Assembly (NCBI GenBank): GCA_018365265.1
Contig: JAGZKI010000005.1
Coordinates: forward strand, 1-58,439
Length of the DNA: 58,439 bases
Source: Streptococcus parasanguinis
Lineage (GTDB): Bacteria; Bacillota; Bacilli; Lactobacillales; Streptococcaceae
Direction: 5' to 3'
The notes beneath the pieces are model-generated. The model did not search any database. It was not told the DNA's origin and saw only the letters and a program-made list of their open reading frames with translations. Positions 30,976 to 40,900 of the stretch are shown here, piece after piece. The position numbers and the translations under genes were made by a program. Within the stretch, counting starts at the first letter, position 1. The number at the start of each line of letters is the position of its first letter.

Positions 30976-31010
30976 GGTGATCTTACTTCTTGTAGGTAGA
31001 TCACCCTTTT
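30976..31010 (+). terminator. Hairpin 1 after esxA (attenuator)
   Basis: Stem GGTGATCT (30976-30983) with AGATCACC (30998-31005) is followed by CTTTTG, a weak terminator. Confidence 0.55.
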
Positions 31011-31026
31011 GTCTTTTGATATATAG

Positions 31027-31065
31027 AAAATAGGGGTTAGATTCTTAATTCCTAACCCCTATTTT
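31027..31065. terminator. Hairpin 2 between esxA and esaA
   Basis: A perfect 14-bp stem (31027-31040 with 31052-31065) with an 11-nt loop starts with AAAA and ends with TTTT. It should act as a strong but possibly leaky terminator before esaA. Confidence 0.75.
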
Positions 31066-31094
31066 GTATCTATGAATTAGAAAAAGGAAAAGGT

Positions 31095-34000
31095 ATGGAA
31101 GTTAAAAATAAAAAATGGTTAAAATACATCGGTCAGAGTGCGGTTGTGCTCCTTTTGATGGGATCTGTCGTGGGTCTTTATACGACGGTTCAAAAGGACC
31201 AAAAGCAAAACGAAGCCAAGACCGTGCAAACGACAGAAAACACCAAGCTCAACATTGCGGTTGTCAATGAAGACAAGGCGGTCAAACTGAATGATAAAGA
31301 ATACAACCTTGGGGCTAGCTATGTAAAGAATATCGAACGGGATAATTCGCAAAACTGGTCTGTACTCCCTCGTGGAGCTGCTGAGTCAGGGCTTGCAGAT
31401 GGCAAGTACCAGTTGATGATTGTCATTCCAAGTGACTTCTCAGAGAAGGTCTTGGAAGTGAACGCGGTTAATGCAGAGAAGACAACGGTGACGTATAAGG
31501 TCAATGCGGCTGGAAATTCTCAGGTTGAGAACGAGGCCAATAAAGTCGCTAAAGATATCGTTTCAGACTTGAATAGCCAGTTGGTTGATATGTATATGGT
31601 CAGCATTTTGAGCAACCTTTATACAGCTCAGAAGAACGTGGAAACAAGTAACAAAATTCAATCTACCAACATTGGTTCTTACCGGAGCAACTTGCTAGAT
31701 TCAGCCTTGGATTCCAAGAATATCTTCCCAAGTCTCTATAGCTTGTCTACGTCATCTGTTGAGTCGAACAATGCCTTGAAGACAGTCCTTGAGTCTTATA
31801 CACAGGCTTTTGATCAATTGACCCAATCTCAGGATCAGTACGGTCAAAACTTCGACACATTGATCAAGCAACGCTCTGAGGATAAGATCAGCCATGAAGA
31901 GTTCATGAACCAGCTGATGTCCATGAACCAGTCTGTTGTCAGTGAAAAGACCCAAGAGTTGTATAAGAATCTACAACAAAACCAAGAAGCAATTACCAAA
32001 CAATTGAGTCAACCAACTGAAACAGAAGGAGATTCTTCAGGGACCAAGACCTATGCAGGCTTGACAAAAGATGTGAATGATCGTGTGGCAGACCTCGAAA
32101 AAGGGATCAAGGCAGAACGCGACAAATTAGATGAGCACGAAAAGAACATCGAGTCTACTGTAAAAGCGAAGATCCTTGACTACTATGGTCTAAAAGAAGG
32201 AGACAAAGTCACTCTTCGTACCTTGCTTGGAAAGACGAGTATCAAGACATTAAGTGAAGCACGTAATAAAGCGGATGAAGATATTCGTAAAGCAATTGAA
32301 AAACTTCCGTCTTTAGATCCTGCTAGTCTGAATTTGAATAAGTATGGGAATTTCAACGCAGCGATTGATTTTGATAGTGCTTTTGCTGGAACGAAGGCGC
32401 AAGCAAAAGGGAATGCCGATGAATTAAAACGATTGGCTGCTGAAGTGGATGCCAAATTAACGGCAGTTGCGGATGTCCTTAATGCTAAATCTGGGAAACA
32501 GAAAGTCAGTATTCATGTCCCTGCAGGAGTCAAGGTTGATACTTGGACCTATGATGGACAGACTTATGCAGGCAGTGGTGAGCAGGAAGTCGAACTGAAA
32601 GATGGCAAACAAATTCAAATTCACCTTGTTGAAGATGGAGGAGCTATGCCGAGCGCGATTGATGTTGAAGTCCTTGTGAATGGGGTTTCTTCAACCAGTG
32701 TGACCGTATCTGCAGAAGATTTGAAAACAGCTGTCGCTAACTATGCATCGAAAGCTAGTGAAATCGCCTTGGATTATCAACGCGCAGGAGCATTGATCGA
32801 TGCCTACTATCCAAAAGATGAAAAGGAAAATCGTCATTCGCTCTATGATCCGATCGAAGATATGGATTTGACAGATGCTTTGGTCGATGTCGTGAAGGCT
32901 GCCGTTTCAAGTAATATGAAGGACTACCGTAAGAGTATTGAAACGGATGAATCTGGGGATGCAACGAAGAGTGTGAAAGCCCAGTTAGATGGTACACTCC
33001 AACAGTTGCAAGACTTGGGACCACAATTGCAGGCCAATCTTCAAGCGATCGAAAACACCAACAAGGATCTAACCCAAAATATCAACGATCAATTGACGCA
33101 ATATGCAGAGCTTCAAAAACGTTTAGAAGAGATCTCAAAATCACAAGAAACAGTGACACAGGCTCAAACCAAGACCGATGCAGATTTGTCAGCCCTTGGT
33201 TCTGAATACACGTCATTATTGAGCTCGACAGAAGGCGTTAAGAGCTCATCTCGTAGCAATGTAGAAGCTGCTAACTCTACCAATGAAATCTTTAGTCAAT
33301 TGAACAAAGAATTGGAAAAAGCCCAAGGCAATACAGAGAAATTGTCTAGCAATGCGGAAAGTTTGATGGGTGAATTCGACAAGGAATTGTCTGAAAACGG
33401 GAACTTCGTCGAAGCCTTCCGTAAGGTCTTCAACAATGCCTATGAAAACGGAGTGCCGAATGAAGTCTTGCTTGACTTCTTGTCAAATCCAGTTGCAGAG
33501 AAATCGTCTTCTGTGAAAGCGACCATCAACGTCTACCGTCCATTTATCTGGATCTTTATGTTGGAAGTCTTGAGCCTCTTTACAGCTTATCTCTTTGCGA
33601 CTCAGCCAATCATCCGTAAGGTTAAGGATCGTTTCAAATTGGATCGCTTGCAAGAATCAGATCTCTTGTCTGTCGGTGTCCTTGTGGGACTTTCTCTCAT
33701 CCTTGGACTGGTGATCGGAATGATTTCAAGTATTCAACTCTCTGTTGGTCGTGAATATGTACCTTCATGGGTATTCTTAGCGGTTCTAGCAAGCTTTGTC
33801 TTGGTACAACTGCAATACCTTCTCTTGAAACACTTCCGTGTGATTGGAATGGGACTGGCCTTCTTCATGTTGATCAGCTATGTCTACCTATCAAGTGCGA
33901 TCGGAACGACCGCGACCTTGTCAGGCCTTCCAGCACTGGTGAAAAATGTCAACCTCCTTTCTATTTTAGAAGGACAGTTTGCGGGTTACTTTGATGGACA

Positions 34001-34118
34001 AACAGCCGGTATCGGCGTCTTCTTCGGATTGTTAGTCTTCTTCGGACTTTTGGCCCTTGCCAATATCTTCGTTCCAAAGAAGTTTACTCAAACAAAGGAA
34101 ATTGAATCAAGCTTATGA
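31095..34118 (+). CDS. esaA: Type VII secretion membrane protein EsaA
   Basis: EsaA is a YhgE/Pip-related core component of the type VIIb machine, with a large extracellular stalk. The 1007 residues have one membrane helix near the start (about 14-29), a long mainly helical outer region with coiled coils (for example 660-760) and a small beta-rich part near 470-545. About five C-terminal helices follow from residue 815. AAAAGGAAAAGGT precedes ATG 31095. Its stop overlaps the essA start by 4 nt, beginning a tightly packed run esaA-essA-esaB-essB-essC. The outer stalk may also be a phage or contact surface, as known for YueB. Confidence 0.95.
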   Translation: MEVKNKKWLKYIGQSAVVLLLMGSVVGLYTTVQKDQKQNEAKTVQTTENTKLNIAVVNEDKAVKLNDKEYNLGASYVKNIERDNSQNWSVLPRGAAESGLADGKYQLMIVIPSDFSEKVLEVNAVNAEKTTVTYKVNAAGNSQVENEANKVAKDIVSDLNSQLVDMYMVSILSNLYTAQKNVETSNKIQSTNIGSYRSNLLDSALDSKNIFPSLYSLSTSSVESNNALKTVLESYTQAFDQLTQSQDQYGQNFDTLIKQRSEDKISHEEFMNQLMSMNQSVVSEKTQELYKNLQQNQEAITKQLSQPTETEGDSSGTKTYAGLTKDVNDRVADLEKGIKAERDKLDEHEKNIESTVKAKILDYYGLKEGDKVTLRTLLGKTSIKTLSEARNKADEDIRKAIEKLPSLDPASLNLNKYGNFNAAIDFDSAFAGTKAQAKGNADELKRLAAEVDAKLTAVADVLNAKSGKQKVSIHVPAGVKVDTWTYDGQTYAGSGEQEVELKDGKQIQIHLVEDGGAMPSAIDVEVLVNGVSSTSVTVSAEDLKTAVANYASKASEIALDYQRAGALIDAYYPKDEKENRHSLYDPIEDMDLTDALVDVVKAAVSSNMKDYRKSIETDESGDATKSVKAQLDGTLQQLQDLGPQLQANLQAIENTNKDLTQNINDQLTQYAELQKRLEEISKSQETVTQAQTKTDADLSALGSEYTSLLSSTEGVKSSSRSNVEAANSTNEIFSQLNKELEKAQGNTEKLSSNAESLMGEFDKELSENGNFVEAFRKVFNNAYENGVPNEVLLDFLSNPVAEKSSSVKATINVYRPFIWIFMLEVLSLFTAYLFATQPIIRKVKDRFKLDRLQESDLLSVGVLVGLSLILGLVIGMISSIQLSVGREYVPSWVFLAVLASFVLVQLQYLLLKHFRVIGMGLAFFMLISYVYLSSAIGTTATLSGLPALVKNVNLLSILEGQFAGYFDGQTAGIGVFFGLLVFFGLLALANIFVPKKFTQTKEIESSL

Positions 34119-34570
34119 AAAAAATGATGTATCTTCTCTTTGTCCTTAGTCTCATTCCAGTAGTTGCTGTTTCTGCAGATGATTTTATTGATAATCGTCT
34201 GCAGGTCAACAACTCACGTCTTGAGACCGAGCAGGAAAAGACACTCGGGGGACAATTGGATGCGACTGAGTCTCTTTTCAATGAGAAGGATCAGAAAAAA
34301 TTAGCAGATGAAAAACGCAAGCAAGAGAAACAATTGACCGATTCTGACGGCCAGTTGTTTTCTGCTATAAAGGGAAAGAAAAAAACAGGGCCTGAAGCGG
34401 ACCTGTTCCAGCCTGAAAATCAAAAATTATCTAAATTCGAGTCCAATGTGGAGGACAATTCGGCCAGCTTGTCGGATTTTATTCCAGCCTTGCAAATGCT
34501 GGCTTGGAGTGCCCTTCTCTTTGGGATTGCTGGCTATATTTCCTATCGAATCTATAGAAAAGAGGCCTAA
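34115..34570 (+). CDS. essA: Type VII secretion protein EssA
   Basis: The 151-residue protein has an N-terminal signal-like segment (MKKMMYLLFVLSLIPVVAVSA is its region, residues 1-21), a charged Lys/Glu/Asp-rich middle and one C-terminal membrane helix (ALQMLAWSALLFGIAGYISY, about 126-145) with a short basic tail. This is the topology of EssA, a small core membrane component. ATG 34115 overlaps the esaA stop (ATGA), and its own stop directly touches esaB. Confidence 0.9.
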   Translation: MKKMMYLLFVLSLIPVVAVSADDFIDNRLQVNNSRLETEQEKTLGGQLDATESLFNEKDQKKLADEKRKQEKQLTDSDGQLFSAIKGKKKTGPEADLFQPENQKLSKFESNVEDNSASLSDFIPALQMLAWSALLFGIAGYISYRIYRKEA

Positions 34571-34813
34571 ATGGACCAACATATCAATGTCACCTTCCGT
34601 ATGAATGGTGCAAGCCATGACCTCCGAATCCCAACGCGGATGGAGGTGCGACGCTTGATTCGAGAATTGGATCAGATCTTTGGGTCTGCCATGAAACCTA
34701 GAAGCAAGTATCAGTTGCGCGTGGTAAATAAAGGCATCTTGCTGGATGAAGGCAAGGTGGTACAAGAGTATCCGATCACGAGTGGTGATCTGATCGAGAT
34801 TGAGGAGTGGTAA
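34571..34813 (+). CDS. esaB: Ubiquitin-like EsaB (YukD) of type VII secretion
   Basis: The 80-residue protein has the YukD/EsaB beta-grasp pattern: a first strand INVTFRMN, a helix MEVRRLIRELDQIFG and a final strand pair ending in YPITSGDLIEIEEW. It is a cytoplasmic accessory needed for or regulating type VII secretion in Firmicutes, and lacks a C-terminal diglycine. It starts immediately after the essA stop with AAGAGG-type sequence upstream. Confidence 0.92.
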   Translation: MDQHINVTFRMNGASHDLRIPTRMEVRRLIRELDQIFGSAMKPRSKYQLRVVNKGILLDEGKVVQEYPITSGDLIEIEEW

Positions 34814-34814
34814 G

Positions 34815-36104
34815 GTGAAAGAAGAACAATTTACACTGGAAGAACAAGTCTTCCGTTTTGAAAAAGAAGAAACGAGCTGGCGGCTGGACCTCAAGCGTTC
34901 AGAAGTGGATAGCCAGGATTTACGCAATTTATGGATTTTGGATCTCCATCATCCCTTGTTTTTAGAGCAAAGTATGACAGCGGATCAAGACCAGATTCAT
35001 CTGACCTATCAGACAGATGCTCTGGGCTTGAGTGCAGAAGAAATCCAGGCATTACCGGTTTCAGACCGTCTGCGTCTAGCTATCAATGTCTTGGATTTGG
35101 CGCCAGCCTTGGAGCTTCCAGTGACCTTTATGTTGCATCCCATCAATTTGTTTGTGACCAAGGATGCGCAAGTCAAGATCGCTTACCGCGGGGTTCCGGG
35201 AATGATGGTGCCACGCAAGTGGGATCAGGTTGAGTTCTTGCGTCAGGCCAAGTGCTATGCGGTCACTCTTTTTGGGGACTGGGATTTCATGGAGCTCTAT
35301 CAAGGCACGCTTGAATTAGAAGATCTGCCAGATTTCTTGGTGGAAATCCGTGATGCCGCTAGCTTAGAAGAGATGAAAGCTCTCTTAGAGAAAGCCTACC
35401 AAGAACGCAAGGAAGAGGAAGAAAAAACCTTGACCTTGGTTTCAAGCCGTCAACACCGAATCTTTAAGTTGGCAACAGTATGGCTTTCAGCTGTAGTGGC
35501 CCTCTTACTCTTGCCTTTGATTTATTTGGTCTTTTTCCAAGCACCCTTTAAAGAAAAGTTGCTTCAAGCGGATACAGCTTTTCTTAAAGTAGACTACACC
35601 GGTGTGATCGATGAGTTGGAAGGAGTAGCTCCAAGCAGTCTTCCAACGACACAGAAATATGAGTTGGCAACGTCTTATTTGCAAGGCTTGAATTTCTCAG
35701 AGGATCAAAAGAAGGTCATCCTTAACAACGTCACGCTCAAGTCAGACAGCCTCTATCTCCACTACTGGATCTATATCGGTCGTCATGACTTTACCCAAGC
35801 GCTGGATACAGCCAAACGGATCGACGATTCAGACTTGATTATCTATGCCCTGCGTAAAGAAATCAAGGCGACACGTGATAGCGAAAAACTCTCTGGTGAG
35901 CAGCGCGAGAAGAAACTCTCTGAGTTAGAAGGCGAATACAAGAAATACTGGGATGCCCGCTCTAAACTCTTGGAAGCAGAGACAGATGAAACCAAAGCTT
36001 CCACTAGCAGCTCAACAACGGCTTCGTCTACAGAAGGCTCCTCAACTGCAAGCTCGTCTTCTACAACTGCAAGCTCGACTGAGTCTAGCGAACACAAGGA
36101 GTAG
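34815..36104 (+). CDS. essB: Type VII secretion pseudokinase EssB
   Basis: EssB is a core membrane protein of the type VIIb apparatus. The 429 residues have a cytoplasmic pseudokinase fold (about 1-210) without kinase catalytic motifs, a single membrane helix (LATVWLSAVVALLLLPLIYL, about 217-236) and an outer helical domain with an ALRKEIKATR stretch. A Ser/Thr-rich low-complexity tail follows (about 395-429). I chose GTG 34815, 7 nt after GAGGAG, in place of TTG 34800. It is 3 nt upstream of essC. Confidence 0.93.
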   Translation: MKEEQFTLEEQVFRFEKEETSWRLDLKRSEVDSQDLRNLWILDLHHPLFLEQSMTADQDQIHLTYQTDALGLSAEEIQALPVSDRLRLAINVLDLAPALELPVTFMLHPINLFVTKDAQVKIAYRGVPGMMVPRKWDQVEFLRQAKCYAVTLFGDWDFMELYQGTLELEDLPDFLVEIRDAASLEEMKALLEKAYQERKEEEEKTLTLVSSRQHRIFKLATVWLSAVVALLLLPLIYLVFFQAPFKEKLLQADTAFLKVDYTGVIDELEGVAPSSLPTTQKYELATSYLQGLNFSEDQKKVILNNVTLKSDSLYLHYWIYIGRHDFTQALDTAKRIDDSDLIIYALRKEIKATRDSEKLSGEQREKKLSELEGEYKKYWDARSKLLEAETDETKASTSSSTTASSTEGSSTASSSSTTASSTESSEHKE

Positions 36105-36107
36105 TCT

Positions 36108-39100
36108 ATGAAAAAACGTATCATACTCTATAAAAAAGGTTTTCGCTATGAGCTAGCGCTAGAAGAGGGAAAAACAGCCACCGTATCGAATCAAGAAACA
36201 GCTCAGTTGACCCTAGCTTCGCAAGAAAATCCCCTTCATTTCCAATGGAGTCAAGGAGAAATCTTCTACCAGTATGGTGAAGACAAAGGTGTGCTTGAAA
36301 ATAGCAAAATCCTTGGGGATGTGGTCTGCTACTTGGCGACAGGAGAAGTCCATACCTATGAACTGTTAGACAAGGAAGAAATTCTCGTAGCAGATGAAAA
36401 GGGTGCGGATGTGCGCTTGCATTATCCAGTGCGCTTTCTCCTTGTGAAAAAAGAGCAGACCTGGGCTTGTCAGCTCTTATCCGGAAAACTCTACCATAAC
36501 CACAAACTCGTCAGTGAAGCGACTTTTCCACTGGCCTTTGGGGATGAGCTGGCGATTGGGGATGTGACCTTTAAGCTCTATCCGGAAGAATTTGGCGTGG
36601 AAGGGGCTGTTGAAGTGAGTCCTTATCTGGTGCCGCGTTTGCATTCACGCTATGACTTCTACAAGGACTACCCAGAGTACCACCGGTCTCCGCGGATCAT
36701 CTACCGGAGTTCGGAGGACAAGATTCTGATCAATCCTCCGGGAGCAGAGCCTCAAAAGCCATCAGATGAACTCTTGAAGTTGATCATGCCACCCCTCATC
36801 ATGGTTGGGGTGACCCTCTTGATCACCATTTTCCAACCGCGTGGGCTCTATATCATCGCGACGGTATCCATGTCTGTGGTCAGTGTGATCTTTTCGGTCC
36901 AAGGCTTCTTCAAGAATCGTAAGAAATACAAAGAGGACAAGAAAGAGCGCGTGGAGCTCTACCATCTCTATCTCAAGGATAAGGCTAAGGATTTGGAACA
37001 ACTCTCTCGGAAGCAGCGAGAAGGCATGTTTTACCATTTCCCAGCGATTGAAGACTTGACCAAGATGGTCAAACGCTATGACTCGCAGATCTACGAAAAA
37101 ACACCCCTTCATTTTGACTTTTTGGCCTATCGTTTGGGCTTGGGCAAGGTTCCAACCAGCTATGAGCTCAAATATGGTCAGGAAGAGCGCAGTGGGAAGA
37201 AAGACGCCTTGGAAGAAGAAGGCTATGCCCTATTCCAAGCTCATCAAAAAATTGACAATCTTCCGATTGTAGCTAGCCTTAATCGGGGACCTGTAGGGTA
37301 CGTCGGTCCTCGTCCCATCGTGCTAGAACAGTTGCAACTCCTGGTTGCCCAATTGGCTGTCTTTCACTCTTATCATGATCTGACCATTATTCCGATCATT
37401 CCAGAAGAGGAAAAAGAAAGCTGGGATTGGATGCGCTGGTTGCCCCATGCGACTCTGCAAGACATGAATGTCCGTAGCTTTGTCTACAATCAGCGGACAC
37501 GCGATCAGGTCTTGAACAGTCTCAACCAAATCCTCAAGCTCCGCAAGGCGCAAAAAGAGGAAGAAAAAGCCAATGATACCAAGATCTTCCACCCTCACTA
37601 TGTGGTCCTCATCACCGATGAAACCTTGATTTTGGACCATGTCATCATGGAGTTCTTCCGTGAGGATCCGACAGAGCTAGGCTGCTCCATCATCTATGTG
37701 GCAGATGTGCTCTCATCTCTTTCTGAAAATATCCAAACCGTTATCTCCATCAAGGACCGCAACCAAGGGCAATTGCTCTTGCAAGAAGGGGTTCTTCGGG
37801 AGCTTGACTTCCAATTGGATCACTTCCCTGAAGGTTATGACAAGGAAGCCATCTCGCGTGGCCTTGCTCCTCTCAAGCATATTCAACAACTCAAGAGCTC
37901 AATCCCAGACTCGGTAACCTTCCTTGAAATGTATCAGGCGGAAACGTTCAATGACCTCAAGGTCTTGAGCCGTTGGGAGAGCCATGCCCCTTACCAAAGT
38001 TTGGCCGTGCCGATTGGTCTGCGCGGCAAGGACGATTTGGTCTACCTCAATCTTCATGAAAAGGCTCATGGGCCACACGGTTTGATCGCAGGGACAACCG
38101 GTTCTGGTAAGTCTGAAACCATTCAGTCTTATATCCTGAGCCTTGCCGTCAACTTCCACCCACACGATGTGGCTTTTCTCCTCATCGACTACAAGGGTGG
38201 GGGAATGGCCAACCTCTTCAAGGATCTGCCTCACTTGCTTGGAACCATCACCAACTTGGATGGTGCCCAGTCCATGCGGGCCCTAGCCTCTATCAATGCG
38301 GAGATCCATCGTCGGGAACGGCTTTTTGGTCAATATGGGGTCAACCATATCAACCAATACCAAAAGAAATTTAAACTGGGTGAAGCGACCGAACCGCTGC
38401 CTCACCTCTTCTTGATCAGTGATGAGTTCGCCGAACTCAAGGTCAACCAACCAGACTTCATCAAGGAATTGGTCTCTATCGCGCGTGTCGGGCGTTCCCT
38501 TGGGGTTCACTTGATCCTTGCGACACAAAAACCTTCTGGGGTCGTGGATGACCAGATCTGGTCCAACTCCCGCTTCAAGTTAGCCCTCAAGGTGGCAGAC
38601 CGTGGAGACTCCATGGAGATGCTGCGGACAGCAGATGCGGCTGAGATCACCCGGACCGGTCGTGCCTACCTCCAAGTCGGCAACAACGAAGTCTATGAAC
38701 TCTTCCAAACCGCTTGGTCAGGAGCAGACTATCAGCCTGAGAAGGACCAGCTAGGGATCGAAGACCATACCATCTACTTGATCAATGAACTGGGCCAATA
38801 CGAAGTCCTCAACCAAGACCTCTCTGGTCTGGATATGGCAGAAGAAATCAAGGAAGTGCCAACAGAGCTGGATGTCATCGTGCAGGAAATCAACCACTTG
38901 CACCAACAAGAAGGCATCGCAGCTGTGGCCCAACCATGGTTGCCACCCCTCAAAGAGCGGATCACGCTGGATGAGTTGGACAAGGTCGTGCCGATCGAGG
39001 CTTGGCAAAAACGGACAGCTCCAAGCGTCCTGATCGGGGTAGCCGATATTCCGCAAGCGCAAAAGCAAGAAGCTGTTGCTATCGATCTGTCAAAAGATGG

Positions 39101-40508
39101 GAATATTCTCCTTTACGGAAGTCCAGGTACAGGAAAGACCACTTTCCTACAGACAGCCGCAATGGATCTGGCTCGCAAGCAGAGTCCAGAAAATCTGACC
39201 ATGTACCTGCTGGATTTCGGAACCAATGGTTTAGCACCATTGAGCCAATTGCCACATGTGGCCGATAGCCTCTTGCTGGATCAGACGGAGAAAATCCAGA
39301 AATTCATCCGGATCATCAACCGCGAGTTGGATCGCAGGAAGAAGCTCCTGTCTGAGCATGGTGTCGGCACCATCGCCCTCTACCGTGAAGTGACCGGTAA
39401 GCAAGAGCCAACCATGGTTATCCTCATGGACAGCTATGAGTCGATGAAGGACGAGCCTTATGAGACAGATCTCTTCAAGCTCTTCATGCGGATCTCCCGT
39501 GAAGGTCTCAGCATCGGAGTGCACTTGATCATCACAGCTAGCCGTCAGAACAACCTACGTGCTCAGCTCTATTCAAACTTCAAGCACCAGCTGACCTTGC
39601 CACAAAATGATATCTCTGAAGTCCGCGGTATCGTGGGAGCAACCCCACTGGCAGCTACGATGGAAGACATCAAGGGACGGGCACTCATGAAGCGTGACGA
39701 AGTCGATGTCGTCCAGTTCGCCCTACCAGTCGCAGGGGACAATGATATCCAAATCATCAACAACCTCCGCGACCAAGTCCAAAGCCTCAAAGAAATGTGG
39801 ACAGGCCGCACACCAGCAGGTATCCCAATGGTGCCAGATGAGTTGACAGAAGCGGCCTTTTATGGCCGTGAGGATGTAGCAACCTTGCTGGATGAAGGCA
39901 AAGTGCCACTCGGATTAGATCTGGAAACAGTTGAGCCTGTGACATGGGATCTCAAGAAAGGAAACCTTCTCTATCTGACAGATAAAGAAGAGCAGATGAC
40001 ACAATTCGTCAAACAAATTACTCGTAGCAAGCAAAAGGTGATTGTGTTGGCGCCGAAGTATCATAAACTACCAAATGCAGATAATTTATTTGTCTTTTCA
40101 TCGGCTGAGGAAGTTCTAGAATCTCTTAAAGATATGAATAAGCGTATTGATGAGAGATTGGAGAAACAGTTGTTTTCTCATGATGCTACTATTATTATAT
40201 ATAATATGGTTGATCTACTGCAGGAGTTAACACAAAATGGTATTGACTACTTGACGTACTTATTGGAAAAAGGTTTGAAGGTTGGATACGGTGTTGTTGT
40301 TATGACTTCGGCTTCTATAAGTCGCAATATTGATTCAGCTTCGAAACAAGTAAGAGCATATAAACAAGCTTTCTTAGCAATTAGATTTAATGATCAAACT
40401 ATGTTGAATGCAGTCAATAAGCCACTAAGAGAAGGAGTGTTAGAAAAACAATTACATTATTATGTAGTTGATAATCAACTAAGAATAATCAAGGTTTTGA
40501 TATCGTAA
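36108..40508 (+). CDS. essC: Type VII secretion FtsK/SpoIIIE ATPase EssC
   Basis: EssC is the motor and specificity subunit. The 1466 residues have two FHA-like modules at the N-terminus (about 1-200), two membrane helices (about 226-270) and three FtsK/SpoIIIE-type ATPase domains. D1 has GTTGSGKS at 662-669 and D2 has GSPGTGKT at 1004-1011. D3 begins near 1285 and has no recognisable Walker A. Base composition changes sharply near 40030 (residue about 1308): the last 160 codons are AT-rich like the cargo genes that follow. That pattern is known for EssC variants of staphylococci and listeriae, where the C-terminus co-varies with effectors. Confidence 0.96.
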   Translation: MKKRIILYKKGFRYELALEEGKTATVSNQETAQLTLASQENPLHFQWSQGEIFYQYGEDKGVLENSKILGDVVCYLATGEVHTYELLDKEEILVADEKGADVRLHYPVRFLLVKKEQTWACQLLSGKLYHNHKLVSEATFPLAFGDELAIGDVTFKLYPEEFGVEGAVEVSPYLVPRLHSRYDFYKDYPEYHRSPRIIYRSSEDKILINPPGAEPQKPSDELLKLIMPPLIMVGVTLLITIFQPRGLYIIATVSMSVVSVIFSVQGFFKNRKKYKEDKKERVELYHLYLKDKAKDLEQLSRKQREGMFYHFPAIEDLTKMVKRYDSQIYEKTPLHFDFLAYRLGLGKVPTSYELKYGQEERSGKKDALEEEGYALFQAHQKIDNLPIVASLNRGPVGYVGPRPIVLEQLQLLVAQLAVFHSYHDLTIIPIIPEEEKESWDWMRWLPHATLQDMNVRSFVYNQRTRDQVLNSLNQILKLRKAQKEEEKANDTKIFHPHYVVLITDETLILDHVIMEFFREDPTELGCSIIYVADVLSSLSENIQTVISIKDRNQGQLLLQEGVLRELDFQLDHFPEGYDKEAISRGLAPLKHIQQLKSSIPDSVTFLEMYQAETFNDLKVLSRWESHAPYQSLAVPIGLRGKDDLVYLNLHEKAHGPHGLIAGTTGSGKSETIQSYILSLAVNFHPHDVAFLLIDYKGGGMANLFKDLPHLLGTITNLDGAQSMRALASINAEIHRRERLFGQYGVNHINQYQKKFKLGEATEPLPHLFLISDEFAELKVNQPDFIKELVSIARVGRSLGVHLILATQKPSGVVDDQIWSNSRFKLALKVADRGDSMEMLRTADAAEITRTGRAYLQVGNNEVYELFQTAWSGADYQPEKDQLGIEDHTIYLINELGQYEVLNQDLSGLDMAEEIKEVPTELDVIVQEINHLHQQEGIAAVAQPWLPPLKERITLDELDKVVPIEAWQKRTAPSVLIGVADIPQAQKQEAVAIDLSKDGNILLYGSPGTGKTTFLQTAAMDLARKQSPENLTMYLLDFGTNGLAPLSQLPHVADSLLLDQTEKIQKFIRIINRELDRRKKLLSEHGVGTIALYREVTGKQEPTMVILMDSYESMKDEPYETDLFKLFMRISREGLSIGVHLIITASRQNNLRAQLYSNFKHQLTLPQNDISEVRGIVGATPLAATMEDIKGRALMKRDEVDVVQFALPVAGDNDIQIINNLRDQVQSLKEMWTGRTPAGIPMVPDELTEAAFYGREDVATLLDEGKVPLGLDLETVEPVTWDLKKGNLLYLTDKEEQMTQFVKQITRSKQKVIVLAPKYHKLPNADNLFVFSSAEEVLESLKDMNKRIDERLEKQLFSHDATIIIYNMVDLLQELTQNGIDYLTYLLEKGLKVGYGVVVMTSASISRNIDSASKQVRAYKQAFLAIRFNDQTMLNAVNKPLREGVLEKQLHYYVVDNQLRIIKVLIS

Positions 40509-40524
40509 TATTATAGGAGATGTA

Positions 40525-40893
40525 ATGGGAAATAAATCTGAATTAATCCAACAGTATAATGAAATTAGTGCTAAGAGTAATGCATTAAATGCAAAAATCG
40601 CTGAGTTATCAGAAGCTTTAAAGAATTTAAATAATGTTTCAACTACAGTAGATTATATTCTTAAAAATCATGAAAATATAAAAAATAATTATAATTTGGC
40701 TGGAACAGCATATAAAAATGAAACGGAAGCAGAACAAACAACTGTAAAGATAGCTTCGGAGAAATTTTCAAAATATAAAGAAGATATTGCAGGGCAACTC
40801 AATGCTAAAATATTATTGCTTGGCTTTGAGGCTGCTGCATGTAGAACGTCAATGAATACATTATCTATACTTATAGATATGGCGAAGGAGTGA
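40525..40893 (+). CDS. Small helical type VII partner (YwqH/Lap2-like)
   Basis: The 122-residue protein is nearly all helical with heptad-like spacing (ELIQQYNEISAKSNALNAKIAELSEAL), has no signal peptide and no WxG. It resembles the DUF5082/YwqH and DUF3958-type small proteins that sit beside LXG toxins and bind their N-terminal helices. TAGGAGATGTA precedes ATG 40525, 16 nt after essC, and the effector gene follows after 7 nt. Codon use is AT-rich. The family name is tentative. Confidence 0.65.
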   Translation: MGNKSELIQQYNEISAKSNALNAKIAELSEALKNLNNVSTTVDYILKNHENIKNNYNLAGTAYKNETEAEQTTVKIASEKFSKYKEDIAGQLNAKILLLGFEAAACRTSMNTLSILIDMAKE

Positions 40894-40900
40894 TAGTTTT

